64,000 bases of DNA from Isoetes taiwanensis (GCA_021234155.1 JAJEKV010000097.1:2804477-2868476); one strand, 5' to 3'. Shown: positions 50,101 to 61,279, counted from the stretch's first letter. The notes: generated from the letters alone by a model not told the origin. Program-made: numbers and translations.

Positions 50101-51915
50101 TGATTCCCCTGCTTTTGCTAATTGCCGGGCAGTAATCGATAGTCTACTTAAAACCCAAAGCAACCCATCAAGGCAAAATGCAAAGAAAGGTCCGCTACAA
50201 AATGCAATTTTGTCATATAGGTTGTTAGGCGTACATAACCCGCATGCACGGAACCGCACCAATCTTCAGTTGTCAAAAACAACAAAAGGAAAAGGCAACA
50301 AAGGCAAAAAATAAGGCAAGAAGAGTCTTTTTGCAAAGACCCTCGGCGGGTTACTTTCACCGTGATTTCATTTTCATGTATGACCTCTTTCTTTTCTTTC
50401 TACTTGGGGATTCCTTTTAGCACTGGCTCCAGAGAAGTTCGATGGCTCGCTCTGTAAGGGGATAACCTTGGGGCATCTGATATCCTAAACCACAAAGATG
50501 CCACCTGACATGGCTGCAGTTAGGACTTGGCAAAACGTATGGTTGCCGCTTATGGAGGCTTAAGTTGGAGTATGGAAGAACCTCGATTTGCTCAGGCGGC
50601 ACAACCCAAGTTTACCCTCAAATTGCCGAAATTAGAGTTGCAAAGAACCCACGAAAAAGGAAAATCCCCGAGGGCAACTTTGCGCTTGCATTTCGAAATC
50701 TCTTCCGCACTATCAAATGAAAGAAGAAGGAAACCCATCCGAAACACGTAAAGACACCGTGGGTTATGACCTTCCCTCCAGGCGCATCATGCCATACCCG
50801 AGCACTAGAACCTAGGCTATACCCAAAGCACTTTCGAGCATAACCAAGCTTACGCCCAAAGAATCGAATCAAAGACCCGAGGAGATGACCAGGCCATTTA
50901 CAAAGAAAGCCAGCTTTTAGTCGCCATCAAGATATGCCAGGTATATGCCAAGATATACTTGAATATGCCCATACCCATTATAACGGGGTTTGCCCCTAGA
51001 GGGGCACCCTAAACCACCATATCCCCCGGTCTCACGCGGCTTGGAATTGGAAGAACTCAGTTTATAATGTGGCTCGTGAGAACCAAGTGACGAGCAACCA
51101 ACACTCTTCCCCTTTCTCGGCCCTCTTCGTAGACATAATGTGGCCGAATTTGAGACGAAACAAAGGCAAGAACACACCGGCTTACCTGGGCACAAATCCT
51201 TTCGAAGACTCCACCTCCGCCCCCACCGCCAACCCGTTGCATCATCCAAACCCCAAAAAGAAACAAGCCCGAGGCAGGAATAACGGTGATGACTTTAAGG
51301 TGTGAAACCTGCAGTTGCTATATTTTACCATTTTTTAAAATTTGGATTCGATAGTTTACTAGGATGCGTACGCTAAAGATTTTCATAAAATCGCCAAAAT
51401 TTGATAATATTGCATCCCAGTTATAGTAAATTCGCCAAATTAATGGACATTGAGGCAGTAAAAACCTCAATTTTATGGTAAAACATCCAGTTCTACTAAA
51501 TTCGTTTTTATAAAAATGTTGGAAAAATAGGAAATAATCGCCATCATTTCTATAGTTTAGAAGCAGCTAAAGGATGATAAAGTCATCACTGCAGGACACA
51601 TAGGAACCTCAAGCCCTCGGCATCTCCTGCCATCCCCGAGCACACCACACGGCCAAGACTACGATTCTCCAGCGGGCAAAAAGATGCTCGCCTACATTCC
51701 GAGGTTTCAATCCCCCACTCACCATCACCAAAATACCATACCCCAATACGAATACTCATACACACCATTAAAAACCTTAGGTTACAAATATACGATTCCA
51801 AATTTCGGCCACATTATAAACCCAAAAATATTCCCCTAAAAACCACAAGACCTTATATAAGGGGTTCTGCTGAAATGTGAGGCGCGTCTCAGAATTTTGG
51901 CGCTGCAATTTATTT
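47150..51915. other. intergenic sequence without a recognised gene, copy B
   Basis: Counterpart of 27,011-31,650. A plus-strand frame of 114 codons (48,582-48,926) and minus frames at 48,829-49,209 and 50,059-50,602 are not kept in copy A and have no domains. A poly-A run of 13 lies near 48,157. Confidence 0.4.
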
Positions 51916-52167
51916 AAAGGATGAACCAATATTCCAGCGCCAACACCGTAATCAGAAATTAGTTCCGGTCCGCTATCTTGATGCAGGTACTTATGTCCCC
52001 TGTTCTTCCGTAGCTAAAATGCATGTTAGGCTGCCTGCATGCATTCGTCCAATTTGAATTTTGTATCTATTTCTGACTAGTCGATTGGATATCCGCTGCC
52101 ATTGTTTCCAAAGCTTCATTATTCACGTTACATTTCGTCTAGATAGAGCTAAAAGTTGGATCTGCAG

Positions 52168-54952
52168 GACACAACGAAGAGCTTTAAGGTATTGTATACG
52201 AATCACAAGGGGCGGAAAAGAAAATTTTATCAAGATGGTATACTAAAAGTGAACGGGCAAAAGAAGGTAAAAACGTCTTGTGCATTGATTTCTTATCTGT
52301 CGATCCATAAGATAATTGTCCTATCTATTCTTCATTCAGGCTTTTTTGTTTGACGAAAATCATGCACAATTGTCTAGTGACTACTTGGCAAAGAGCCAAA
52401 ATTTGGAAGACAATACAGAGATCGAAGTAGGGGACTTTCTTATTCAACTAAATGAACCTTCTACAAGGAACGTGAAAAGAGATGTGCAGGAAACGAAGAG
52501 CTTTAAGGTATTGTATACGAATCACAAAGGGCGGAAAAGAAAAATTTGTCAAAATGGTATACTAAAAGTGAACAGGCAAAAGAAGGTAATACCGTCCTGT
52601 GCATTAAATTCTTATCTGTCGATGCATAAGATAATTTGTTCACTGTTCTTCATTCAGGCTTTTTTGTTTGACGAGAATCATGCACATTTGGCTAGTGATT
52701 ACTTGGCAAAGAGCCAAATTTTGGAGGACAATACAGAGTTTGAACTAGGGGACTTTCTTATTCAACTAAATGAACCTTGTACAAGGAACGTGAAAATAGA
52801 TGTGAATCCTGAGACGTTGTGTCAAAGACGGAAAAAGCAATTTTCTTCTGTGAAAGGTAGAATTGACAATTTAGACATGCATAAGTACGTTACTTTCCCC
52901 TCTGCTGATTCTGAGGTGTTAAGAATTTTGCACATGTAAACTGTCACTGTAGTTGTATGTCAGGTTTGTTATTTGTCTCATTGCATTTTATACCTTTGCA
53001 GCAAAAGAGTTGAGCAATGAGTCAAGGCTCAAGCAGGAGAAAGGTAATAGTAGTCTTGTTGGTAATGGTCCACGCCAAATGCACCAAGTTACCCAAGAAG
53101 TCATGTATACTAGAGGCACAGATCCGACGAGTACAGAATATCTTACCGGCCATATTGTAGTGCAGAAGGACTTGTTGCGTCGGAAGTGCCAGGTATGGTG
53201 CTCAGTGTGTTGATGACGATTTTCATCTTACTGCTAACAACAATGGAAAATGTTGAAGGTGCTGCTCTATGATGGTGATCATGAATATTTGCAAGACAGA
53301 ATTCTTGATCGCGACGAAATTGTTGATCAGTCTCAGCTTCAACTTGGAGATTTTCTGGTGCAAGTGGAGATGGGTATAAAGATGTTTTTTGCATCTGTTT
53401 CTCTCTCTCTGTTACAAATCATGGGATTTGTAATGTAGTTTATTCACGCCATCCAGACCCTTTGTTTGCTTGCAGGAAGTTATTCAGGTAGTAAAGAACC
53501 AATGCAAGCAAAATGCAACATCAAATGCATTTCTACGATTACACAATCACGTTCTAAGAGGAGTGGTATACATCGTTCTCCTTGATGTGGCTTAGGTTTT
53601 TATTTTTTATTATTTATTATCTAATTTGCAAGTTGAATTTAGTATTCGGGTATGATAATGATCCTTAAAATCTTTTGTGCATTAACATAGACTGTTTCGA
53701 TTTTTGATGGTATGGCAGTGGATGAAATCATGAAAAGTTTGAAAAATGTTGAGGATAGATGCCTGGGGACGGAAGAACCTTCTCGCCTTTCTGAAGAGCA
53801 AATTCAGAAGAAAAGGATCGTATATTCTAAAACGTAAGGGCATGCAATTCCATTGTTTGTGTATTATTCTTAATGCAATTGATAATTACGTGCAGGCCTG
53901 TGACAAATCCTGCTACAAAAATCAAATGCAGGTCTGTGGCTGCAGGTGAAGCAGAAACACGTGATTTGGTGGTAAAGCAAAAGCGGGTGCCCAATGAGCA
54001 GCCATGTGGAGTAAAAGATGACTATGGTAGGATTGTTATTCAAGGTTGCAGGCTATTGCCTCGACTTTGATATTAGCTTACTTATCCCATCTGTGCAGGT
54101 GAGAATGATCAGGAAGTTGAAAGTGATGGATTTACGTCCCAGCTTACTTCCCTCACTGACCTTATGGAATCTAAACTTAGTGAATTAGATGATGGAGTTG
54201 CCATCCAGGTAATCATTGCATTAAGCATTTTATTTGCTTTTTTTACGATTGGATCCCTGGGTTTGCTTCTTTATGCATTAGGATGTGCGCCCTGTGCTTG
54301 AGAAAATCCATTTCAGGTAATGATCTTTAATATATCAATGCAATCCACCCACTTTCTATAAAGTTGTTTTATATGTATCAGTGCCATGGACTTCTGGGAA
54401 GGATATAAGTATTATTGCATTGGATATTATGCTAAGTCTGCAAAGTACCAGGGCAAATTCTGCAAATGTAAAATGGGTAAGTTCGTAACCTCGTGTTGTA
54501 TTTGTGCACATAGTAACCCGTTTCATATTTAGGACATATCATACATAGGCTCTATAAGGAAGATAAACTGCGGTGGAATGCAAATCTAGACGAGAAGATC
54601 CGGAAAGCTTGGTTTATCATGGAAGAGTATATAATGGAAACAGAGAAAATTGATTGCAGAGACTTGGAGTAAGTAGTGCGCTTTTTCTGGCTACTTATTT
54701 ATTGCATTCTTATTCTAACCTTATCATTATCAAAAGATCATTAATCAGAAAATACGATGATCCAGCCAAGTTGGCTACAACCGAACATGGGCAATTCTTT
54801 TTGGAGCTTTGTAAAGTAAGCATCTTGTTTTATCTCGCCTGTGTGGACATCTCCGAATGTAATCATGTTATTATTGTTTGAAACAGTCTGATGGTTGTTC
54901 CACACCAATGCCAAGTTTTTTAAGGAGTGGTCAGGGTTTATGCCATTTCTGA
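52168..54952 (+). CDS. protein with three DUF2439 domains (Mte1/Dbl2/ZGRF1-N family), copy B
   Basis: About 14 exons with GT-AG borders can be laid out: 52,168-52,266, 52,340-52,585, 52,658-~52,935, 53,002-53,192, 53,259-~53,372, ~53,477-53,590, 53,719-53,833, 53,896-54,044, 54,099-54,208, 54,292-54,316, 54,382-54,476, ~54,548-54,668, ~54,739-54,815 and 54,887-54,952. Domain 1 begins SFKVLYTNHKGRKRKFYQDG and closes, after an intron, with GDFLIQLNEP. Domain 2 repeats this (VLYTNHKGRKRKICQNGILK to LGDFLIQL). Domain 3 is diverged (VMYTRGTDPTSTEYLTGHIV, then VLLYDGD to LGDFLVQVE). DUF2439 is shared by yeast Mte1, fission-yeast Dbl2 and animal ZGRF1, partners of FANCM-type helicases in recombination. 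A Ser/Lys/Glu-rich linker follows, then an aromatic- and Cys-rich exon (MDFWEGYKYYCIGYYAKSAK). The stop is TGA at 54,950. The 5' exons are unsure; KLVPVRYLDA near 51,950-51,985 is a candidate. A nuclear repair role is inferred. Confidence 0.68.
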
Positions 54953-55832
54953 AAGAAATAACAGTTTACAACAGGACCATGGTGGTTAGGCTTAAGTATG
55001 CAGTATGATCTGGTGATCTCCCAAATTTCTGGGCTCCATATTTGAATTTTAAATACTAACATATCAGTATGGTTCAAAGAGACGTAAACAAATGAGGCAA
55101 TTCAACTGGTGCATTTACTAGTTATTCAGAAAAAGGATATTTTGTACTACAATTCAACTTCCTAGATATGAAAAAGGATATTTTGTACCTGTTTAAATTA
55201 TATTTTCATTTTTCTTTTAAGTGTGGCATAAGTAGCATTTCTAACCTGTGTTATCTCGTTCTTTTTCTCTGGCAATCCCTTTTCAGTCTAATCTGGCACT
55301 GTAAAAGGGTCCTACAGACCTCTCTTCGACGGTTTAGTTTGGATATATTTTGGGCTTCATGTTCAAGATTAGGCTGCTTGTTCTACAAAATTGTACAGAA
55401 TAAGCTTGAAAATACAAGTTCCAGTGTTCAAAATTCACAAAGATGGCCTCACAAATGAAACTCACATTTATCCAAATTTCACAAAATGAAGTTTTACTAA
55501 TGAAACTTACATCTAACAATTACCACAAAGAACTGAATGAGAGTTTTTTGTTTCAGGACCAACTACATGAATCCTCGATTGGCACTTTTGCATGAATGGA
55601 GGTTTCAACCATTAGGCAACTTGAACGGTAGCTTTAACTGCTTTGGATCTAGCCGTTAGTATGTAAGCTCATTATTCTTTAAAATAAGCTGTCTTATGCA
55701 TACCTGCACATTAATTTTACTCAGTACACACGATTTATTCACATATTGGTTCATTGCTAGAGAAAAACTTTCTGTTTTGATTTATCAAGGTGAGAGATTC
55801 AGATAGCATAAGAGACCAATATTGGACGCATC
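54953..55832 (+). other. 3' flank with one possible further exon
   Basis: After a TTTGTTTCAG acceptor at 55,556, the frame starting ACCAACTAC reads TNYMNPRLALLHEWRFQPLG and on to a TAG at 55,656. It could be the true last exon of the DUF2439 gene through alternative splicing, or an exon of a 3' untranslated region. The frame at 55,168-55,458 (96 codons, Leu/Cys/Phe-rich) has no known domain. Confidence 0.35.
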
Positions 55833-55857
55833 TCCACATACTTCTAGATTATACCAA

Positions 55858-55975
55858 GAGTCTAGAATTCAAGGGCCAAATAGCAAATTGGAAATTTTGC
55901 ACCAGGCAAAATGCAAATAGTCTAGAATTTAAGTACAGTATAGCACTTTGGAAATTGTTCTCCACCAAGAGAAAA
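55858..55975. repeat. about 60-bp imperfect direct repeat, 2 copies
   Basis: AGTCTAGAATTCAAGGGCC...TTGGAAATTTTGCACCA at 55,859 is followed by AGTCTAGAATTTAAGTACA...TTGGAAATTGTTCTCCA at about 55,919. The two are diverged but aligned end to end. Confidence 0.75.
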
Positions 55976-56389
55976 AACTTATCTATAGCCAACTCTCAGC
56001 CCGTTATTTGTTTATCATACCTGTAGTTATTCAAAATGAGGATTTCCTTTACTTTGCTTGATGCACCTAACGCCAACCAAAAGAACCTCTCCCAAAATAT
56101 CCTCTCGCAGGTATTCCGGACAGAGAAGTAACAGATCATAAAATGGGAAAACAAAGGAACTTCAAAAGAAACGGAGTTAGCGCGGACTGCTACAGAATAG
56201 TCTTGGCGCTATCTTCGTTCCTCGGAAAAGATGAAGATGTAATTTTCGTTTATCAACAGTCAATGGCTTAGAACGAATCCAGCAACAGATCAAAGGCTAG
56301 AGACGGCATAAAATGTATATCCCACAGGCATCGATCAAAAAATTAAAAAGCATATATAAGGAGAAACAGACTAAAATCAAGCACGACTA

Positions 56390-56995
56390 TACTTGAACAG
56401 GATCTGTTCTATAGTTCGTACTAGGAACTATGCTGAAAATGCATAGACAAATCCCATAACCCGGACGATGAAGTATAACCCGGACGATGAAGTGGAGCCT
56501 GCTGGCTTGAGCGCGATTGCCGGTTCTGCTCTTCCTTGTGAAGTGTAGGCCATAGATGACCGTCACAGTGGTACATTCCTCCACTGGTGAAGGTCAGCAG
56601 GCAGTCTGACGGGTTTCTTTTTTCTGCCTTCTTTTTATGTTTCATATAATTACTTGTTCACAAACATTTGCCCCAATCTATGAAATTATATTCTCGGAGC
56701 TGCCTAAATCAGCTTCTCCGGCCCTTACGGCTTTACTTATTTTAGAGTTTTCATATAATTGTTAAATTTGTTTGAAAGCTCGATTATGCATGAACAATAT
56801 TTGTTCAACAGTTGTATTGGAAACTATGTTGAACTATCTTGAAAATGCATAGCAATCTCACAAGCTCGAAGATGAAGTGAAGCATATTGGCTTAAGCATA
56901 ATACTTGATTCTGTTCGTCCTTGCAAGAGTGTAGACCATAGATGATTGTATAGATGACCGTCCTTGTGTTATATTCCTCCACTCCTAACAAGTTT
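56390..56995 (+). repeat. diverged direct duplication of about 200 bp
   Basis: The segment 56,395-56,585 matches 56,805-56,995: GAACAG...TGTT, GGAACTATG, TGAAAATGCATAG, GATGAAGTG, CATAGATGA, GACCGTC and ATTCCTCCACT appear in the same order in both. The first copy also holds a doubled ATAACCCGGACGATGAAGT. It may be two related non-autonomous elements or the two ends of one. No target duplications are clear. Confidence 0.7.
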
Positions 56996-57622
56996 TTTCT
57001 TTCCTAAATCCTACCATTACACCTAAAGAATGAATATGCTGAAGGCATGCAGTCGGAGGGGTTCCTTTTTATTCCACCATAACCATTTTTCAATCGATGA
57101 TGGGATGAGAAAGGCAAAGGTGTACAATAATCATCTTTCACCATAATAAAATATAAAATATACTACAAATGCCTAGTACAAATCGATTGATGGGGTATAT
57201 AGGATGTATTTAGCAACTCGCAGTGCTTTGATAATGAGTCGACTCAGCAAGTGACATCTAGAACTGTTGAACATGGAAATCATGAAGGCCTCTAAGGATA
57301 GTTAGCCTCAAAGGGCTACATGATAAATTAACTGTGATCAAAGATTAATGATCTACTATACTTTTTGCCAAAGTATAGGCAGTGCTTGTGAATGCAATAT
57401 GACCAAGACCCCAATGTTCTTGTTTTCTAACTGTGAATTGTCTCCAAAACAATTTATCATGCATTAGATTGAGGTCATTTTAATGGTGGGAAATACCTTT
57501 GTGGTTTCAAAATGGATAAAAAATCTAGACATCAATTCAATTCTTGACATATCTACCATCAATATACATAGCTATACTTACTCTCTCATGTTGCATTGTT
57601 CAATTTGTAAATGTATATCGAG

Positions 57623-57653
57623 TTCGATATACTTCACTAAGAAGTATATCGAA
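57623..57653. repeat. perfect 13-bp-stem hairpin
   Basis: TTCGATATACTTC, loop ACTAA, GAAGTATATCGAA. The left arm overlaps an adjacent GTATATCGAGTTCGATATAC palindrome. A terminator-like or regulatory role cannot be told from the sequence. Confidence 0.85.
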
Positions 57654-57924
57654 TTCTATCATGTTCGTGCATCAGAACGTCTCACCAACTTCGAACACCA
57701 TAATGGGCTCGATCCGCCATGAATGCATATGGGCTGCCTAAATTTTTTGAATATAAGTGTCAACATCAAATTCATCCGAAATATCAAATTGAAATATGTG
57801 TCGCTTCCAAAGATAAGGAAGAAATGACCACCATAAAAGTCTGCTATAATGCAAGAGCCACCTTTAATTCTAAAGACATGTCTAAGTTAGTAAGGAAGAA
57901 AAAAAATTGAGAACAGAAAAGGCA

Positions 57925-58040
57925 CACTACAAGAGGATGGGGGGTATAGTGTCAACCCTTGTGACAAGCCGTATTGTGTCAAATGTTACTATCTTGACAC
58001 AAAATGCTTGTATTGTATCAAAATTGTGTCTAGTGCATAG
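57925..58040. mobile_element. possible CACTA-type transposon end
   Basis: CACTACAAGA at 57,925 is the typical terminal word of plant CACTA elements. It is followed by short, both-strand repeats of TTGTGTCAAA, TTGTGACAAG and TTGACACAAAA, like the sub-terminal binding sites of that group. No opposite end with a 3-bp target duplication was found, so it is a remnant or a chance match. Confidence 0.3.
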
Positions 58041-58540
58041 CGTCAAATATTTTATCAAAGCAATGGCCTCCCTTTTGTCAACATTTTAGCACAATTTGAG
58101 TAGGTTATTGAACAACTTTTAAACAAAATTATAGTTAAGTTGTGACAAGCGTTTCTTAAGGCTTATAGCAAAATGTTATCCAAGATTTTATCTAATAGTT
58201 CAGTGAAATTTTGAAGAGCATTTGTCAAATTTATATCGCGATTTAAGTGGGCTGTTGCAACAATTTTTTAACAATATTCTAACTAAGTCACTAAAGGCTG
58301 CTTAATGCTTTCATACATCATTAACGATATAATATTGCACCAAGGCATATTACTTGGGATAATTCAAGAATGATTTGGAGCTCTAAGAACTTGTTAGATG
58401 TAGGAAAATAGGTAATGGTGAAGGGTGTACCTGGCAATATGAAGAAAGGAGCAAAATCTATCAGGAAGATAAGACAATGCTCAATATCATATGATTTGTA
58501 CCATAGTAGTTATAGTAATAAGCTTAACAATGTTGATCAA

Positions 58541-58783
58541 TCATATAAACACATCAATTTGTTCATTTAGGTCATGCTCAATGTCCTCTATCTCATGATC
58601 ATCTAGATATAAACGAAGAGCCAAACCCCTACTTGCTTCAGAATGATCATGTATATGTCCGGTAATCTCTTCAGCTTCAATATAATCCTCATCATGACTA
58701 CGAATGTGGACTGGCGAACTGAATGGAGATCGAAGTATATAAGTTGCTTCTTTATTAACCTCCTCTCGTTGTGAAAGTGCCAA
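58541..58783 (-). CDS. hypothetical acidic protein fragment
   Basis: An 80-codon minus-strand frame, rich in Asp, Glu, His and Ile, ending at 58,541 (DHEIEDIEHDLNEQIDVFI). No domain is recognised. It lies next to a 32-bp foldback and an ACC microsatellite, so the same frame upstream is low-complexity. Composition suggests real coding rather than a shadow, but it could be a transposon-gene remnant. Confidence 0.25.
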   Translation of the reverse strand: MALSQREEVNKEATYILRSPFSSPVHIRSHDEDYIEAEEITGHIHDHSEASRGLALRLYLDDHEIEDIEHDLNEQIDVFI

Positions 58784-58794
58784 TGATGATTCTA

Positions 58795-58880
58795 AAGGAA
58801 CATGTGCATCATTATCATCCTCAAGCCTTTCTCCTCAGTCCATTGTTTGCTTGAGGATGACAATGATGAACATGTTCCTT
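58795..58880. repeat. 32-bp inverted repeat with 22-base loop (foldback)
   Basis: The arm 58,795-58,826 (AAGGAACATGTGCATCATTA...) pairs with 58,849-58,880 over 32 positions with two mismatches around a loop of 22 bases. The length and near-perfect pairing resemble a plant microRNA precursor or a very small transposon. No expression evidence can be had from sequence. Confidence 0.85.
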
Positions 58881-58985
58881 GAGGGTCAACAACATCACTA
58901 GATATACCCTGAATGGGGTTCCAACTACATCTTCTGCGTCATGCAACAATGGGTCAACAGCATCATTAGATATATCCTGAACACC
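58880..58985. repeat. direct repeat of about 31 bp, two copies 70 bp apart
   Basis: GGGTCAACAACATCACTAGATATACCCTGAA at about 58,885 and a close variant with four or five changes at about 58,951. Confidence 0.75.
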
Positions 58986-59135
58986 CTCGCGACTACCACC
59001 ACCATCACCATCACCATCACCACCACCACCACCTCCACCACCATCATCAAAATCATTAGCAGCATCAACATGATCGTCACCACCACCACTACCACCACCA
59101 CCTCCATCGTCATTAAAATCATCACCATCATGAAC
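58985..59135. repeat. ACC/ATC trinucleotide microsatellite
   Basis: An imperfect (ACC)n and (ATC)n run on the plus strand. The Thr-rich plus frame and Val/Met-rich minus frame across it are translations of the microsatellite. Confidence 0.95.
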
Positions 59136-60138
59136 GTCGACATACGAGTCTCTCTAGCATGGCATGGCATGGTTATATATAAGAGAATGAGAAACACAGA
59201 TATTCAAGAGCCCTTATAAAATTCCTATTATTCAGACAACCTAAAAAGCAATAACCTAAAAATAGATTTAGGGGCAACAAGTGGATGCTCAGTATAGCCT
59301 ATTACAGAGAAAAATTCCCACCAAGGATTCAAACTTCTAAAATGGTGGATTAATTCAAGGAAAGGCAGAAGAATTTGAGATGTGTCGCCCCTGCCAATTC
59401 CAACTGGTCATGCACTCTTAGTTTCTCTCAAGCTTTCGAGGATACCATTTTTTATTCTAGGGAAAGGAGGACGTATATATTCATTCTAATGCACAAAAGC
59501 ATGCCAGATATTTTCAAGCTTTGGTATAAATTATGGTATCCATTAATTATACTGTATGTTCAAGAGTTTTGGACAGAACATTATCTAAGTCCAAGGATTT
59601 TAAAAATTTTAAGTAGCAATAATCTGTACTGTTAGATTATCAATTAGTACCTGAACTACATGATGTTAATTCTGAGTGGCAGCCCTGTATGTACTTCAAG
59701 GTCCAAGACATGTCCTGCCTATAATATCCTACAAGCTATAAAATTTTGCATGGCATCCTAAAAACTGCCAAAGGGATATATGTTTCAAGTTTCAGAGGTA
59801 ATTTCATCATCAAAGAAGGTTATATGAAAAGATGGATCTCAACAAGCACTAAGAGATGCAAGCAGCCAGGTACTTAGTTACTAAATAACAAGAATAAAAT
59901 AGGAAACATTACTAAGATGTACAAACAGAATTGAAAACAAGATGAACAACTTACAAACTTAGTTTTGATTGACATAACTCCACCAGAACTAGTTCATTGT
60001 TTTGTTTTCCGTTTGGCAGCAGCATCTTTTTGATGTTGATAAGTTCTTGCCACAAGAATTCACAAACCTTATCCAGGACTCTTCATCGACTTGCATTGGC
60101 CTTGTTCCATTGCCAATACGGAAATTCCTTTGCAGGTT
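59136..60138. other. AT-rich sequence without a supported gene
   Basis: Frames are short and unrelated to known domains. On the minus strand 60,150-60,010 reads as a plausible coding piece (RPMQVDEESWIRFVNSCGKN) that could belong to the gene whose acidic end lies at 60,700-60,904, but no splice borders were fixed. Confidence 0.35.
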
Positions 60139-60302
60139 ATCCCTAATTAAAATTCACATCAGAGAAGATAAGTTTTATGGTATATACAACTCAAGAAAAA
60201 TGTTATGTAGTTCCTAACCTATCCCTAATTAAAATTCACATCAGAGAAGATCAGTTTTATGTTATATACAACTCAAGAAAAATGTTATGTAATTCCTAAC
60301 CT
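60139..60302 (+). repeat. 82-bp tandem duplication
   Basis: ATCCCTAATTAAAATTCACA begins units at 60,139 and 60,221. The two 82-bp units differ at only about three positions, so the duplication is recent. Confidence 0.95.
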
Positions 60303-60699
60303 CCAATGTCGCCATCTCTTCTTCAAAAACCTAATAATGTCTACCAAGCTCAATCCATCACCAAACTACTCGAGAACATACTTCAATGTCTTTTGGAGAT
60401 GGCATGGCTTTATCTCTTTCAATTGCTTATCCACTTCCCTTCAATAGTGTTTCAAAGCATCTCCTGCTTTTTCCTCAAACCCGCAGCCAGCTTCATCTCG
60501 TAATAGTTCTCCTTTAAAAAACCAAATCTGAAATTTAAAAGTAAATAGCAGTGGTATACGTAATTCTGGTCAATATAAACTAGTTGATAATGAATGAATC
60601 ATTGTACAAAACCTACTCCATTTTTTGAACTACCTAATAAATGAAATAAAGTACAAAACATACCTTTGAATTTGACAATCTCCTGAATTGCACATTGTA
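60303..60699. other. possible minus-strand exon remnants
   Basis: Minus-strand reading of about 60,500-60,300 gives a Lys/Glu-rich helical-looking stretch (REVDKQLKEIKPCHLQKTLK, later LVDIIRFLKKRWRHWRL) with two in-frame stops. The plus frame here is Leu/Phe-rich and looks like its shadow. Not recognised. Confidence 0.25.
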
Positions 60700-60904
60700 T
60701 TAAAGATCAACTTCAAACTCTTCTTCGTCGGTGCTGTGTTTTTCAAGATTTCCGTCAGGAGAATAGAAGTCTTCATTATTGAATCCATCATCATCGGAAG
60801 ATGACGAAGAAGCACTTAGAACAACGTGCTTGTTTAAGACTAGCTTCTTCTTTTGATGTCTCAGGGTCTGGAATGTTGCATGAACTACTTGAGCATTGTG
60901 GATG
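60700..60904 (-). CDS. C-terminal exon of an unknown protein with acidic tail (partial)
   Basis: A minus-strand frame without its own ATG runs from about 60,904 to a TAA at 60,702-60,700. It reads a basic KKKLVLNKHVVL segment, then a Ser/Asp/Glu-rich tail with SSSSSDDDGFNNEDFY and a final TDEEEFEVDL. Such a switch from basic to acidic with a clean stop is typical of a real C-terminus. A GTTGAAG acceptor lies just upstream. The rest of the gene should lie at higher coordinates, but no partner exon is clear. Acidic tails of this kind occur in many nuclear proteins; no family is claimed. Confidence 0.45.
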
Positions 60905-61279
60905 CTTCAACCTAGCATAGAAAGAAAGCACTAGATATGAAAAGAAAGTAAGCATCAGTTTTAATAGGGTATCAGGCCAAAAAAGATATCAGATTAGTGC
61001 TGCAATTCTTTTCAATGGCAGTGCAAAAGGATATTCCATGCACTCAGTGCTTTGGAATTCACATTCACATGAATTACTGCCATAATACATGCAGATATGA
61101 CATAGACTTCATTATACACCATAAAATAATCTTTTACTTCAATTAATAAGTGGCATATTTTCATTTAAGATCAGTGTGCGGATTTTGGAAGATACACAGC
61201 AGGGATAGGTTCAATACTGTATACGTTTTATACTCAATATATATTTTTCGAATGATACCGCACAAATTTAAATAATACA

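Larger units (their letters stand above)
35885..55832 (+). repeat. 20-kb direct duplication, copy B
   Basis: This is the second copy of the block described at 15,455-35,597, in the same orientation. It keeps better reading frames than copy A in the DUF2439-domain gene (52-55 kb). Its text is more garbled than copy A in several intergenic parts. The right flank (55,833 onward) differs from that of copy A. Confidence 0.9.

Noticed and set aside
58925-59219. Thr-rich and Val/Met-rich frames
   Set aside because: They translate an ACC/ATC microsatellite.
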